Under the pieces are notes generated by a model. The model worked only from the letters and a program-made list of their open reading frames with translations. It was not told the DNA's origin and searched no databases. Source: JAJTHB01 sp033763775 (GTDB lineage Bacteria > Pseudomonadota > Alphaproteobacteria > Rickettsiales > SXRF01). From it: a stretch of 64,000 nt of DNA. Where the stretch lies: assembly GCA_033763775.1 (NCBI GenBank), contig JANRJW010000014.1:124001-188000 (forward strand), in the 5' to 3' direction. Positions within the stretch are counted from its first letter, which is position 1, and every line of letters begins with the position of its first letter. This document shows positions 15,926 to 24,549 of this stretch, one piece after another. The position numbers and the translations under genes were made by a program.

Positions 15926-17250
15926 CTCGCCCCAAGCAACTCCTGTGGTCGCTCGCCGCGAGCCTGATATGGCTGACCAAGCCGGCCGCCGCTCAGACGA
16001 TCGAACACTTCACGCTAAGCAATGGCATGGAGGTCGTTGTCACCCAGAATCACCGCGTGCCGGCGGTAAGCCACATGGTGTGGTACCGCGTGGGCGCGGC
16101 GGATGACCCGCCCGGCAAATCCGGCCTTGCCCACTTCCATGAACATGTGATGTTTCTGGGCACACCCCGCTACAGCCGCGGCCAGTATAGCGATATCATC
16201 GCCCGCCACGGCGGCGAGCAGAATGCTTTCACCGGCTATGACGCCACTTCTTATTTTGTCAATATCGCCAAAGAACATCTGCCGCTGGTCATGGAGCTCG
16301 AGGCCGACCGCATGCGCGGCCTTACCCCATCGGACGAAGCGATTGCCAAAGAACGCCAGGTGATTCTGGAAGAGCGGCGCATGCGCATTGAAAATAACCC
16401 GGATGCGCTGCTAAGCGAACAGGTCAGCGCCATGCTGTTTCGCAACCATCCCTACCAGATTCCAGTCATTGGCTGGATGCATGAAATGGAAGGCCTCAGC
16501 AAACAGGATGTGCTGGATTTTCACGCGCGCTACTATCATCCGAATAATGCTATTTTGATTGTCTCAGGCGATATCACCGCCAGCGAGCTGAAGCCTCTCG
16601 CAGAAAAATATTATGGCGCACTGAAACGAAAAGAGATTCCCAAGCGCCGCTGGCAAAGCGAACCACCGCAGATCGCCGCGCGCCGCATTTCGATGACGCA
16701 TCCCAATGTCAGCCAGCCCATCTGGAGCCGCACCTACAGCGCGGCCAGCCTGGCAGACGGCAACAAAGAACAGGCGCTACCACTGTTTCTGCTATCGCAG
16801 CTCCTCGGGGGCGGCAAAACCAGCCGGCTTTATCAGGCGCTGGTGGTGGAGCAGAAACTCGCCAGCAGCATCAGTACAAGCTACAGTGGTTTTACGCTGG
16901 GCCCCGCGCAATTCGAAATCACCGCCGTGCCGGAAAAAAATGTGACACTGGAAGCACTGGAACAAGCCATTGATGGCGAAATTAAACGGCTCGAAAATGG
17001 CATCAGCAGCGACGAACTCGCACGCGCCAAAACACTCTACAAAGCAGATAGCATCTATGCCCGCGAAGGCCTGACCTCAATGGCGCGCATCATGGGCTGG
17101 ATACGCATTCTCGGTCTGCCTGCGGATTATTTCACGCAGTGGCCGGCGCTGATTGACAAGGTGGATCAAGCAGAGGTGCTGCAGGCCGCGCGCGACACGC
17201 TGCGCGAGCAGCAATCAGTGACGGCCATCTTGCTGCCGGAGGTGAAATGA
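15919..17250 (+). CDS. M16 family zinc peptidase, catalytic member
   Basis: A 443-residue insulinase/pitrilysin-type peptidase with an N-terminal signal peptide (ending near PAAAQ). The inverted zinc motif HFHEH (about residues 73-77) and the downstream Glu in ELEADRM are present, so the active site is complete. It starts at a GTG overlapping the bamF stop by seven bases. The next gene encodes a homologue without the motif, so the two probably form a periplasmic heterodimer like other bacterial M16B pairs. Confidence 0.9.
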   Translation: MVARPKQLLWSLAASLIWLTKPAAAQTIEHFTLSNGMEVVVTQNHRVPAVSHMVWYRVGAADDPPGKSGLAHFHEHVMFLGTPRYSRGQYSDIIARHGGEQNAFTGYDATSYFVNIAKEHLPLVMELEADRMRGLTPSDEAIAKERQVILEERRMRIENNPDALLSEQVSAMLFRNHPYQIPVIGWMHEMEGLSKQDVLDFHARYYHPNNAILIVSGDITASELKPLAEKYYGALKRKEIPKRRWQSEPPQIAARRISMTHPNVSQPIWSRTYSAASLADGNKEQALPLFLLSQLLGGGKTSRLYQALVVEQKLASSISTSYSGFTLGPAQFEITAVPEKNVTLEALEQAIDGEIKRLENGISSDELARAKTLYKADSIYAREGLTSMARIMGWIRILGLPADYFTQWPALIDKVDQAEVLQAARDTLREQQSVTAILLPEVK

Positions 17251-18626
17251 TGACGTTTTTTTCCGCCCCGGCCAAGGTTGTAAAGCCTCTCTATCTGAAA
17301 TGCAGGCGTCTGGTTTTTGCTGGCTCAATGATGGCGATGGCTGTCGCAAGCCTCTTCGCGACGACCACCGCCGCTTACGCCGCTGATGTGCAGGAAATCA
17401 CGACCCAAAGCGGTATCAAAGCCTGGCTGGTGGAAGATCGTTCGCTGCCTGTTTTTGCTGTGAAAATCGCCTTCACCGGTGCTGGTAGCGCTTATGACCC
17501 CGAAGGCAGAGAAGGCCGCGCCACCATGGCCGCCGCCCTGCTGACCGAAGGCGCAGGCGCGCTGGATAGCCGCGCCTTCAGCACCGAGGTGGAATCACAC
17601 GCGCTGGGGCTGCAGGTTGGCGCCGAAGAAGACCATCTCTATGTGTCGCTCGAATCGCTGAGCGAGCATCAGGACAAAGCGTTTGAGCTGCTCGGGCTTG
17701 CCCTGACCAGCCCACGCTTTGATAGCGACTCGATGGAGCGCGTGAAGAACCAGATGCTCTCCATCATCAAACAGCAGGAAAGCCGCCCGGGCTATCAGCT
17801 GCAGCTGGCCATGGCGAGCACCATTTTCGCCGGCCATCCTTATGGCCGTGCGCCGCTGGGTAGCGCCAGCAGCCTTTCGCGCCTGGCTCGCGGCGATCTG
17901 AAACATTACCATGAGCGCTACCTGACGCGCGGCAACATCGTGGTGGCGATCACCGGAGATCTGAGCGCCGCAGACGCGAAACGCTTACTCGAGCAGCATC
18001 TGGGCACGCTTCCAGAACATTACGACCCAGAAATGACCATTGCCGAAGCTGAGTTTCCTGCAAAAGCGCAGCAGGTGCATGTGGATTTTGATGTGCCGCA
18101 GACCATGGTCGGCTTTGCGCTGCCCGGACTGAAGCGCACCGACCCCGACTACATGACCGCCCACGTGATGAACCATATTCTTGGTGGTGGCGGCAGCCTG
18201 AATGCACGGCTTGGCCGCGAAATTCGTGAAAAGCGTGGGCTGGCTTATTCGGTTTATTCCGGACTGGAGCCCATGGCGCATGGCGCGCTGCTGCGCGGCG
18301 GCTTTGCCACCAGAAGCGAGCAGGCAGGCGAAGCCATCCGCACCTTGAATGACACCCTCGCCGCCTTCGCCAAAGATGGCCCCAACACGAGCGAGCTAGC
18401 CGATGCCAAAGATTTCCTGAAAGGTTCGTTTGTGCTCAGCCTGGATAGTAATGCGGAAATCGCAGCATTTCTGCTGAACATGCAGCTGCATCAGCTGGGT
18501 GCTGATTATCTGAGCCGCCGCAATGCGCTGGTGGATGCCGTGACCGCGCCGCAGGTCGCCGCCATGGCGCAGCGGCTGATTGTGCCCGGCAGATTGCAGC
18601 TGGTCACCGTGGGGAAAAAGCCGTGA
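17247..18626 (+). CDS. M16 family peptidase homologue lacking the zinc motif
   Basis: A 459-residue exported M16B homologue (signal peptide ending around AYAAD). At the place of HxxEH it has GRATMAAALLTEGAG, with no His, so it cannot bind zinc. It keeps the C-terminal R-Y pair region (REIREKRGLAYSVYSG) that binds substrate in M16 proteins. It overlaps the catalytic gene by ATGA, and the pair likely forms one enzyme with this chain as the substrate-binding partner. Confidence 0.88.
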   Translation: MMTFFSAPAKVVKPLYLKCRRLVFAGSMMAMAVASLFATTTAAYAADVQEITTQSGIKAWLVEDRSLPVFAVKIAFTGAGSAYDPEGREGRATMAAALLTEGAGALDSRAFSTEVESHALGLQVGAEEDHLYVSLESLSEHQDKAFELLGLALTSPRFDSDSMERVKNQMLSIIKQQESRPGYQLQLAMASTIFAGHPYGRAPLGSASSLSRLARGDLKHYHERYLTRGNIVVAITGDLSAADAKRLLEQHLGTLPEHYDPEMTIAEAEFPAKAQQVHVDFDVPQTMVGFALPGLKRTDPDYMTAHVMNHILGGGGSLNARLGREIREKRGLAYSVYSGLEPMAHGALLRGGFATRSEQAGEAIRTLNDTLAAFAKDGPNTSELADAKDFLKGSFVLSLDSNAEIAAFLLNMQLHQLGADYLSRRNALVDAVTAPQVAAMAQRLIVPGRLQLVTVGKKP

Positions 18627-19867
18627 CCGCCTACCGTCAGCTGACCACCCATTGCCCGCCGCCAAGTGCTGAAACACTGGCACGGCTTGAAGCGCCGCTT
18701 GCCAGCCTTAAACATCCGCATAACAGCACCGCTCCGCTACTGCGCAGCTGGCAGGCGCAGGGCGAACTGCCGCCGCTGCAGGCACTGGCAGACGAACTGC
18801 GCCAGCGTTTCGACCATGTTATCATCGTTGGCGCTGGCGGCTCCGGCCTCAGCGGCCGCGTGCTGAGCTGCCTCAGGCCAAGCCTTGCGCCGCAGCTGCA
18901 TTTTCTGGAAAATATCGACCCCGATGCCATCGGCGATCTGCTGCAGCGTGTTGTGCTGGAAAAGAGCGTTTTTATTTTTATCAGCAAGTCCGGCGCCACG
19001 GTAGAAACGCTGGCGCATTTTCATGCCATTACGGCAGTGCTGGCGCAGCAGCTGGGAAGCGCCCGCATCCCGCATCACGGCCTTGCCATTACCATGGCTG
19101 GTGATAATCCCCTGCGCCGCGCCGCAACCCATCTGAACATGCGCTGCCTTGACCACCCGGCCGATATTGGTGGACGTTTTTCTTTGTTTACTGCCGTGGG
19201 GTTGTTGCCCGCCGCTATCGCTGGCATTGACCTTCCGGCGCTGCTTGGCGGCGCCGCCAGCGTCGGCACGCAGCTGATGCAAGTCCAATCGCCGGGCGAG
19301 TTCGCACCAGCGCTGGGCGCCGCCATGCAATATGACGCACTTAAGCAGGGGCGCAGCATCAGTGTGATGCTGCCTTATGCCCAGCGGCTGGAGGGTTTCT
19401 CCAGCTGGTATCGCCAGAGCTGGGCAGAGAGCCTGGGTAAAAGCGGGCGCGGCACCACCCCCATCCGCGCGGTTGGCAGCACCGATCAGCACAGCCAGCT
19501 GCAACTTTATCTGGATGGGCCGAAAGATAAATTCTTTACCATGATCCTGCTGGATCGTCTCGGCACCGGCCAGCCCATCGGCACCCTTGCCGACCCAGCG
19601 CTCGCTTTCATCTCGGGAAGAACCACCGGCGATGTGCTGGCCGCGCAGCAACAGGCAACACTGACATCGCTTGCGAATTCCGGTGCGCCGGTGCGTGTGA
19701 TGCAGCTTGCAGCACTGAATGAGAGCTCGCTTGGCGGCTTGCTCGCGCATTTCACGCTGGAAATTATCCTGATGGCCGCGCTGCTGGAGGTCAACCCCTT
19801 TGACCAGCCTGCAGTGGAAGAAGGCAAGCAGCTGGCGCGTGATTATCTGCTGAGGCCAGCCCCATGA
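18623..19867 (+). CDS. pgi: Glucose-6-phosphate isomerase
   Basis: A 414-residue SIS-domain isomerase interconverting glucose-6-phosphate and fructose-6-phosphate. Recognisable parts are VIIVGAGGSGLSGRVL, FIFISKSGATVETLAHF (sugar-phosphate binding) and the DIGGRFSLFTAVG segment. At 414 residues it is shorter than the E. coli enzyme (about 550) and resembles the short alphaproteobacterial form. It starts at GTG 18623, overlapping the previous stop by four bases. Confidence 0.88.
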   Translation: MTAYRQLTTHCPPPSAETLARLEAPLASLKHPHNSTAPLLRSWQAQGELPPLQALADELRQRFDHVIIVGAGGSGLSGRVLSCLRPSLAPQLHFLENIDPDAIGDLLQRVVLEKSVFIFISKSGATVETLAHFHAITAVLAQQLGSARIPHHGLAITMAGDNPLRRAATHLNMRCLDHPADIGGRFSLFTAVGLLPAAIAGIDLPALLGGAASVGTQLMQVQSPGEFAPALGAAMQYDALKQGRSISVMLPYAQRLEGFSSWYRQSWAESLGKSGRGTTPIRAVGSTDQHSQLQLYLDGPKDKFFTMILLDRLGTGQPIGTLADPALAFISGRTTGDVLAAQQQATLTSLANSGAPVRVMQLAALNESSLGGLLAHFTLEIILMAALLEVNPFDQPAVEEGKQLARDYLLRPAP

Positions 19868-21669
19868 ACATCCGCCTGTTGCCTACTACGCTGATCAACC
19901 GCATCGCAGCAGGGGAGGTGATTGAACGCCCCGCCTCGGCGGTGAAAGAGCTGGTGGAAAACGCGCTGGATGCCGGCGCCACCCGCATTGATATCGCCCT
20001 TGAGGAAGCAGGCAAATCATCGCTGGTGGTGAGCGACAACGGCAAAGGCATGAGCGCAGATGAACTTGCCCTGGCGGTGCAGCGCCACGCCACCTCCAAG
20101 CTGCCATCGGACGATCTGCTGGACATACGCAGCCTTGGATTTCGCGGCGAAGCACTGCCCTCGATTGGATCTGTAAGCCGCATGAGTATTGAAAGCCGCG
20201 CACGTGGCGAAAGTGAGGCATGGCAGATTACACTGGAAGGCGGGCAGGTTGGTACTCCCAGACCAACTGCGCGCAGCGAAGGCACACGCGTGAGCGTGAA
20301 AGATTTGTTCTTTGCCACCCCGGCGCGCCTGAAATTCCTCAAAAGCGACCGCAGCGAAAATGCGCAGGCACAGGATGTGGTGCGCCGTCTGGCCATGGCG
20401 CGGCCGCATGTCTCGTTTCAACTCACACTCGATGGCCGAAACGTGCTGACCTGCGATGCCACACAAGGTGAGCTGATTGATGCCCGCCTTGCCCGACTTG
20501 CCGATCTGATGGGCAAAGAATTTGCTGCCAATGCGCTGGCACTTGCCATGCAGCGCGAATCCATCCAGCTTTCCGGCTTTGCCGCGCTGCCCACCTTCAA
20601 CCGCGGCACCTCCAGCGAGCAATATCTGTTTGTCAATGGCCGCCCGGTGCGTGACCGGTTACTTCTGGGTGTGGTGAAGGCCGCCTATCAGGATGTGCTG
20701 GCGCATGATCGCCATCCGGTGGTGGCGCTGTTTCTTGACCTGCCGCCCGAGGAGGTGGATGTCAATGTGCACCCCGCCAAGGCTGAGGTGCGCTTTCGTG
20801 ACCCGCAAATGGTGCGCGGCCTGATTCTGGGAGGTATCCGTCAGGCGCTTGCTGAAGCAGGGTTTCGCACCGCGAGCACCGTCAGCGCGCAGGCGCTCAG
20901 CCGCTTCAGCAGCACCCAGAGCTATGGTTTTGCAAGCAAGCCCGCGGCCACAACCCCGGCCTATGCCTTCGCGCTGCATGAACCATCAAGCCACGCCTAT
21001 GCCGCCCCGCCGGAGCTGCTCAGCCCGGCCATGACCCCGCCCATGGCCAGACCCAACAGTAGCGACCCCACAGCCGCTGACTATACCAGCTACCCGCTCG
21101 GCGCCGCCCGCGCACAGCTGCACAAAACCTATATTATTGCCGAAACAAAGGATGGCATGGTCATTGTCGATCAACACGCCGCCCATGAACGTCTGGTGTT
21201 GGAAAGCATGAAAGCACAGATGCAGCAGGGCGGCATTGCCCGCCAGAGCCTGCTGCTGCCGGAAGTGGTGACGCTGACGCCCGCGCTGTGCGAAGCACTG
21301 CTGGCGCGCGCCAGCGAGCTGCAGGAGTTCGGGCTGACCATTGAGGCGTTCGGTGCGGATTCGCTGGTCGTGCGCGAAGTGCCTGCCATGCTTGGCGAGA
21401 TTGATGCCGGCGCTCTGGTGCGCGAGCTTGCCGATAATATCAGCGAATTTGGTGAAACTATCGCCCTGAAAGAGCGCACTCTCGCACTCGCCAGCACCAT
21501 GGCCTGCCATGGCAGCGTGCGGGCTGGTCGCGCCCTTTCCATCCATGAAATGAATGCCCTGTTGCGCCAGATGGAAGCCACCCCCAATTCCGGCCAATGC
21601 AACCATGGACGACCCACCACCATTACGCTAAAAGAGCGTGATATCGAAAAACTTTTCGGCCGAACCTGA
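19864..21669 (+). CDS. mutL: DNA mismatch repair protein MutL (endonuclease type)
   Basis: A 601-residue protein. The N-terminal GHKL ATPase has IAAGEVIERPASAVKELVEN and SDNGKGM with GFRGEAL. After a low-complexity linker (about 360-415) comes a dimerisation and endonuclease domain with the complete DQHAAHERLVLE motif (from Asp436), ACHGSVRAG and CNHGRPT. These mark the nicking type of MutL found in bacteria without MutH. The ATG overlaps the pgi stop by four bases. Confidence 0.97.
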   Translation: MNIRLLPTTLINRIAAGEVIERPASAVKELVENALDAGATRIDIALEEAGKSSLVVSDNGKGMSADELALAVQRHATSKLPSDDLLDIRSLGFRGEALPSIGSVSRMSIESRARGESEAWQITLEGGQVGTPRPTARSEGTRVSVKDLFFATPARLKFLKSDRSENAQAQDVVRRLAMARPHVSFQLTLDGRNVLTCDATQGELIDARLARLADLMGKEFAANALALAMQRESIQLSGFAALPTFNRGTSSEQYLFVNGRPVRDRLLLGVVKAAYQDVLAHDRHPVVALFLDLPPEEVDVNVHPAKAEVRFRDPQMVRGLILGGIRQALAEAGFRTASTVSAQALSRFSSTQSYGFASKPAATTPAYAFALHEPSSHAYAAPPELLSPAMTPPMARPNSSDPTAADYTSYPLGAARAQLHKTYIIAETKDGMVIVDQHAAHERLVLESMKAQMQQGGIARQSLLLPEVVTLTPALCEALLARASELQEFGLTIEAFGADSLVVREVPAMLGEIDAGALVRELADNISEFGETIALKERTLALASTMACHGSVRAGRALSIHEMNALLRQMEATPNSGQCNHGRPTTITLKERDIEKLFGRT

Positions 21670-22664
21670 TGTTTGATGCTTTCCCTCTTTATGTTCCGTT
21701 GTCGCTGGGCGCTTTCATCGCCACGCTGGTGGGCACCCGCGTCTTGCTGGTTGCACAGAAAAGGCGCACCCCCGCGCCCGAGATTGCCGTGCTGACACGA
21801 AAAAAACCTCCCGCATTGCCCGGCGGCGGCGGCATTGCACCGGTCGTTGCCATCATGGTGTGCCTGACGCTGGCGGACTTTCCCTTTGAGATTCTGCTGG
21901 CCATGCTGCTGCTGGCCGCCAGCTGCCTGATGCACAGCCTGATCAGCCTGCCGCTGATGATCCGTTCGCTGGTGATGGTGCTGGCGACCACCATTCCCCT
22001 GAGCCTGATGCCGCACGGTCTGTTTGGCCAGTGGCTGCCTGTGAATACTGACAAGTTGTTTACCGGTCTTTTGTGGATCTGGTTCATGGCCACCACCGCC
22101 TCGATTGAAAAGCAGGACGGGCCGTTTACCATTCCCTGCATCGCCATCGCCGGGGCGCTGTGCCTGGTCGCCGTCTTTGCCGGCCAGTTTCCATCGCCGC
22201 TTTCGATTCACAGCCTGCTGGTCGCCTGCGCGCTGGCGGGCTTCATGTGGTGGAACTGGCCACCTGCCAAAATACGCATGGGTGAAGTGGGTGCGGTGCC
22301 GATAGCGTTTCTGATCGGCTACCTGCTGATGGTAGCAGCCAATAGCGGCTATCACTACACCGCTTTCATTCTCTGCGCTTACATCGTCAGTGATGGCCTG
22401 GCCACCCAGCTGCGCCGCCTTGCGACGCGCCACCCATCCGCCCCCTATTTTTATCAGCTGGCCGCGGCGCAAGGGCTGGCGCCAAGGCGCATCGCTGATC
22501 TGATGATCGGGGTGCATCTGCTGCTGGGTTTCCTTGCGCTGCGCTGCCTGATTGATCCTCAATCCAGCCTGCTTTATATCGCACTGGCCTATGGCTGCGC
22601 GTTGGCACTCATGGTGTTTTTTGCCACCCGAAAACCGGCCACGGAGTCGCTGCCCCATGCCTGA
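21669..22664 (+). CDS. WecA/MraY-family membrane protein with substituted catalytic aspartates
   Basis: A polytopic protein of 331 residues with the layout of polyprenyl-phosphate hexose-1-phosphate transferases: PPALPGGGGIAP near residue 50 and NWPPAKIRMGEVGA near 196-209. The usual DD pair is His89-Ser90, the NxxDG aspartate is Glu147 (ASIEKQDG), and the GD(V/T)G aspartate is Glu206 (MGEVGA). Three canonical acidic positions are therefore changed, so normal transferase activity is doubtful. The epimerase gene downstream overlaps it and points to a glycan role. Confidence 0.7.
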   Translation: MFDAFPLYVPLSLGAFIATLVGTRVLLVAQKRRTPAPEIAVLTRKKPPALPGGGGIAPVVAIMVCLTLADFPFEILLAMLLLAASCLMHSLISLPLMIRSLVMVLATTIPLSLMPHGLFGQWLPVNTDKLFTGLLWIWFMATTASIEKQDGPFTIPCIAIAGALCLVAVFAGQFPSPLSIHSLLVACALAGFMWWNWPPAKIRMGEVGAVPIAFLIGYLLMVAANSGYHYTAFILCAYIVSDGLATQLRRLATRHPSAPYFYQLAAAQGLAPRRIADLMIGVHLLLGFLALRCLIDPQSSLLYIALAYGCALALMVFFATRKPATESLPHA

Positions 22665-24549
22665 TGCTGTTCGTCTGCGCAGCTTGGCCGTCGCCTGCTT
22701 TGACCTGATCGCGGCAGCGCTCAGCTTCGTACTGTCGATGATGATCCGCCTCGGCGATGATTTTTCTTTTTCGCTGTCTTATGTCGCTTTGGGACTGCCA
22801 ATTTTCACCTTCACTGCGGCGGTGATTTTTGCCAGCATGCGATTGCACCGTGCATCATGGCGCTATGCCTCGCTGCATGACCTGCTAACTATCGCGCGCG
22901 CCGTGTCGCTGGCCGTGTTGGTGTTTGCGCTGGTGATGTTTTTTGTCACTCGCCTTGATGACATGCCACGCGCCGCGCTGGTGATTAACTGGATGCTGCT
23001 GATGCTGCTGCTGGGTGCGCCGCGCCTCGCCTTTCGCGCATGGCATGATGGCAACCTGAAGCTCAGCTCTGGCGCCAATCATCATCACGGACAGATTCCG
23101 GTGCTGCTGATTGGTAATCCCGCAAGCTGCGAACAGTTCATACGCGAGCAAGGGCGTAACCGACATGCGCTGTTTCGCGCTGTTGGCATCATCACCAGCG
23201 ACCATCTTCACCATGGCCGCACCATTCACGGCGTGCCCGTTTACGGCGATTTAGGCGCCATGCGTGCCGTGCTGCGCAAACTGATGCGCCGTGGCACGCA
23301 GCCACAGAAAATCATCTGCGCCGATGAAACAACATCGCCGGAAGCACTGCGCAGCCTGCTTGCTACGGCCAAAGAACACGGTTTGTCGCTGGCGCGGCTG
23401 CCGCGGCGCGATGAGCTCAGGCCGGGGATCGAAGACACCCAGACCTTAAAGCCGATTGTCATTGAAGATCTTCTGGGGCGCGCGCAGAACGTGCATGACC
23501 ATCGCGACGTGCGCCGCTTTGTCAGCGGCAAAACGGTGCTGATCACTGGCGCGGGCGGCACCATCGGCAGTGAGCTGACCCGCCAGATCGCGACCTACGC
23601 CCCCGCCAAGCTGGTGATTGCTGAGCTTTCCGAATTCCACCTTTATCAGATTGAGCGCGAAATACGCGCACGCCACCCCGGGCAGCAGGTAATATTTATC
23701 CTGTGCGATGTCAGGGATAGCCGCCATGTCGACCATGTATTCAGCCAGCATAAGCCTGACATCGTCATCCATGCCGCTGCCATCAAACATGTGCCAATGG
23801 CCGAGTTTAACATCGAAGAGGCGATCCTGACCAATGTCATGGGCACGCGCAACATTGCCGAAGCCGCCGTAAAGCACGGCGCCGGCACCATGCTGATGAT
23901 CTCCACCGACAAGGCAGTCAACCCCACCAACGTGATGGGCGCCACCAAGCGCCTTGCCGAAAGCTATTGCCAGGCGATGGGCAGCCTCGGCCAAACCCGC
24001 TTTGTCACCGTGCGCTTTGGTAATGTGCTGGGTTCCACCGGCTCGGTGGTGCCGCTGTTTCAGGAACAGATCGCGCGCGGCGGCCCGGTGACAGTGACCC
24101 ACCCCGATATCACCCGCTATTTCATGACCGTGCGTGAAGCCGTCGAGCTGGTGCTTCAGGCCGCCACGCTCGGCACCACCATGAAAGAGCGCAACGAGTG
24201 TATTTTTGTGCTCGATATGGGACAGCCGATGAAAATCAAAGATCTTGCCGAGCAGATGATCCGCCTCGCCGGGCTAACCCCCGGTAAAGACATTGAAATT
24301 AGCTATACCGGCCTTCGCCCCGGCGAAAAACTGTATGAAGAGCTGTTTCACGGCGGCGAAAATGCGCTTCGCACCGAGCACCAGAGCATTTTCCTGGCGA
24401 GCCCGCGCGGAGCCGAACTTGCCTCTTTACGAAACGCTCTAGAATCGCTACTTGATGCCACACAAAACCGCGATAAGCTCGCCGCACTTGCGCAGCTTAA
24501 AGCACTTGTGCCTGAATTCACCCACGACCCACGTTACCCAGCCCTATGA
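22657..24549 (+). CDS. CapD/WbpM-like membrane-anchored nucleotide-sugar epimerase/dehydratase
   Basis: A 630-residue protein. Four N-terminal membrane segments (to about residue 120) are followed by a CoA-binding-like domain and a C-terminal SDR domain starting KTVLITGAGGTIGSELTRQI. The catalytic region is STDKAVNPTNVMGATKR; CapD/FlaA1-type enzymes have Met/Thr-x3-Lys here instead of Tyr-x3-Lys. The family makes 4-keto-6-deoxy or epimerised UDP-sugars for O-antigen or capsule. The ATG at 22657 is set by the N-terminal helix; it overlaps the previous gene by eight bases. Confidence 0.88.
   Translation: MPDAVRLRSLAVACFDLIAAALSFVLSMMIRLGDDFSFSLSYVALGLPIFTFTAAVIFASMRLHRASWRYASLHDLLTIARAVSLAVLVFALVMFFVTRLDDMPRAALVINWMLLMLLLGAPRLAFRAWHDGNLKLSSGANHHHGQIPVLLIGNPASCEQFIREQGRNRHALFRAVGIITSDHLHHGRTIHGVPVYGDLGAMRAVLRKLMRRGTQPQKIICADETTSPEALRSLLATAKEHGLSLARLPRRDELRPGIEDTQTLKPIVIEDLLGRAQNVHDHRDVRRFVSGKTVLITGAGGTIGSELTRQIATYAPAKLVIAELSEFHLYQIEREIRARHPGQQVIFILCDVRDSRHVDHVFSQHKPDIVIHAAAIKHVPMAEFNIEEAILTNVMGTRNIAEAAVKHGAGTMLMISTDKAVNPTNVMGATKRLAESYCQAMGSLGQTRFVTVRFGNVLGSTGSVVPLFQEQIARGGPVTVTHPDITRYFMTVREAVELVLQAATLGTTMKERNECIFVLDMGQPMKIKDLAEQMIRLAGLTPGKDIEISYTGLRPGEKLYEELFHGGENALRTEHQSIFLASPRGAELASLRNALESLLDATQNRDKLAALAQLKALVPEFTHDPRYPAL

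Noticed and set aside
21171..22658. Long antisense open frame (495 codons) over mutL and the WecA-like gene
   Set aside because: Gln/His/Arg-rich shadow of well-identified genes on the plus strand; no start signals or family match.
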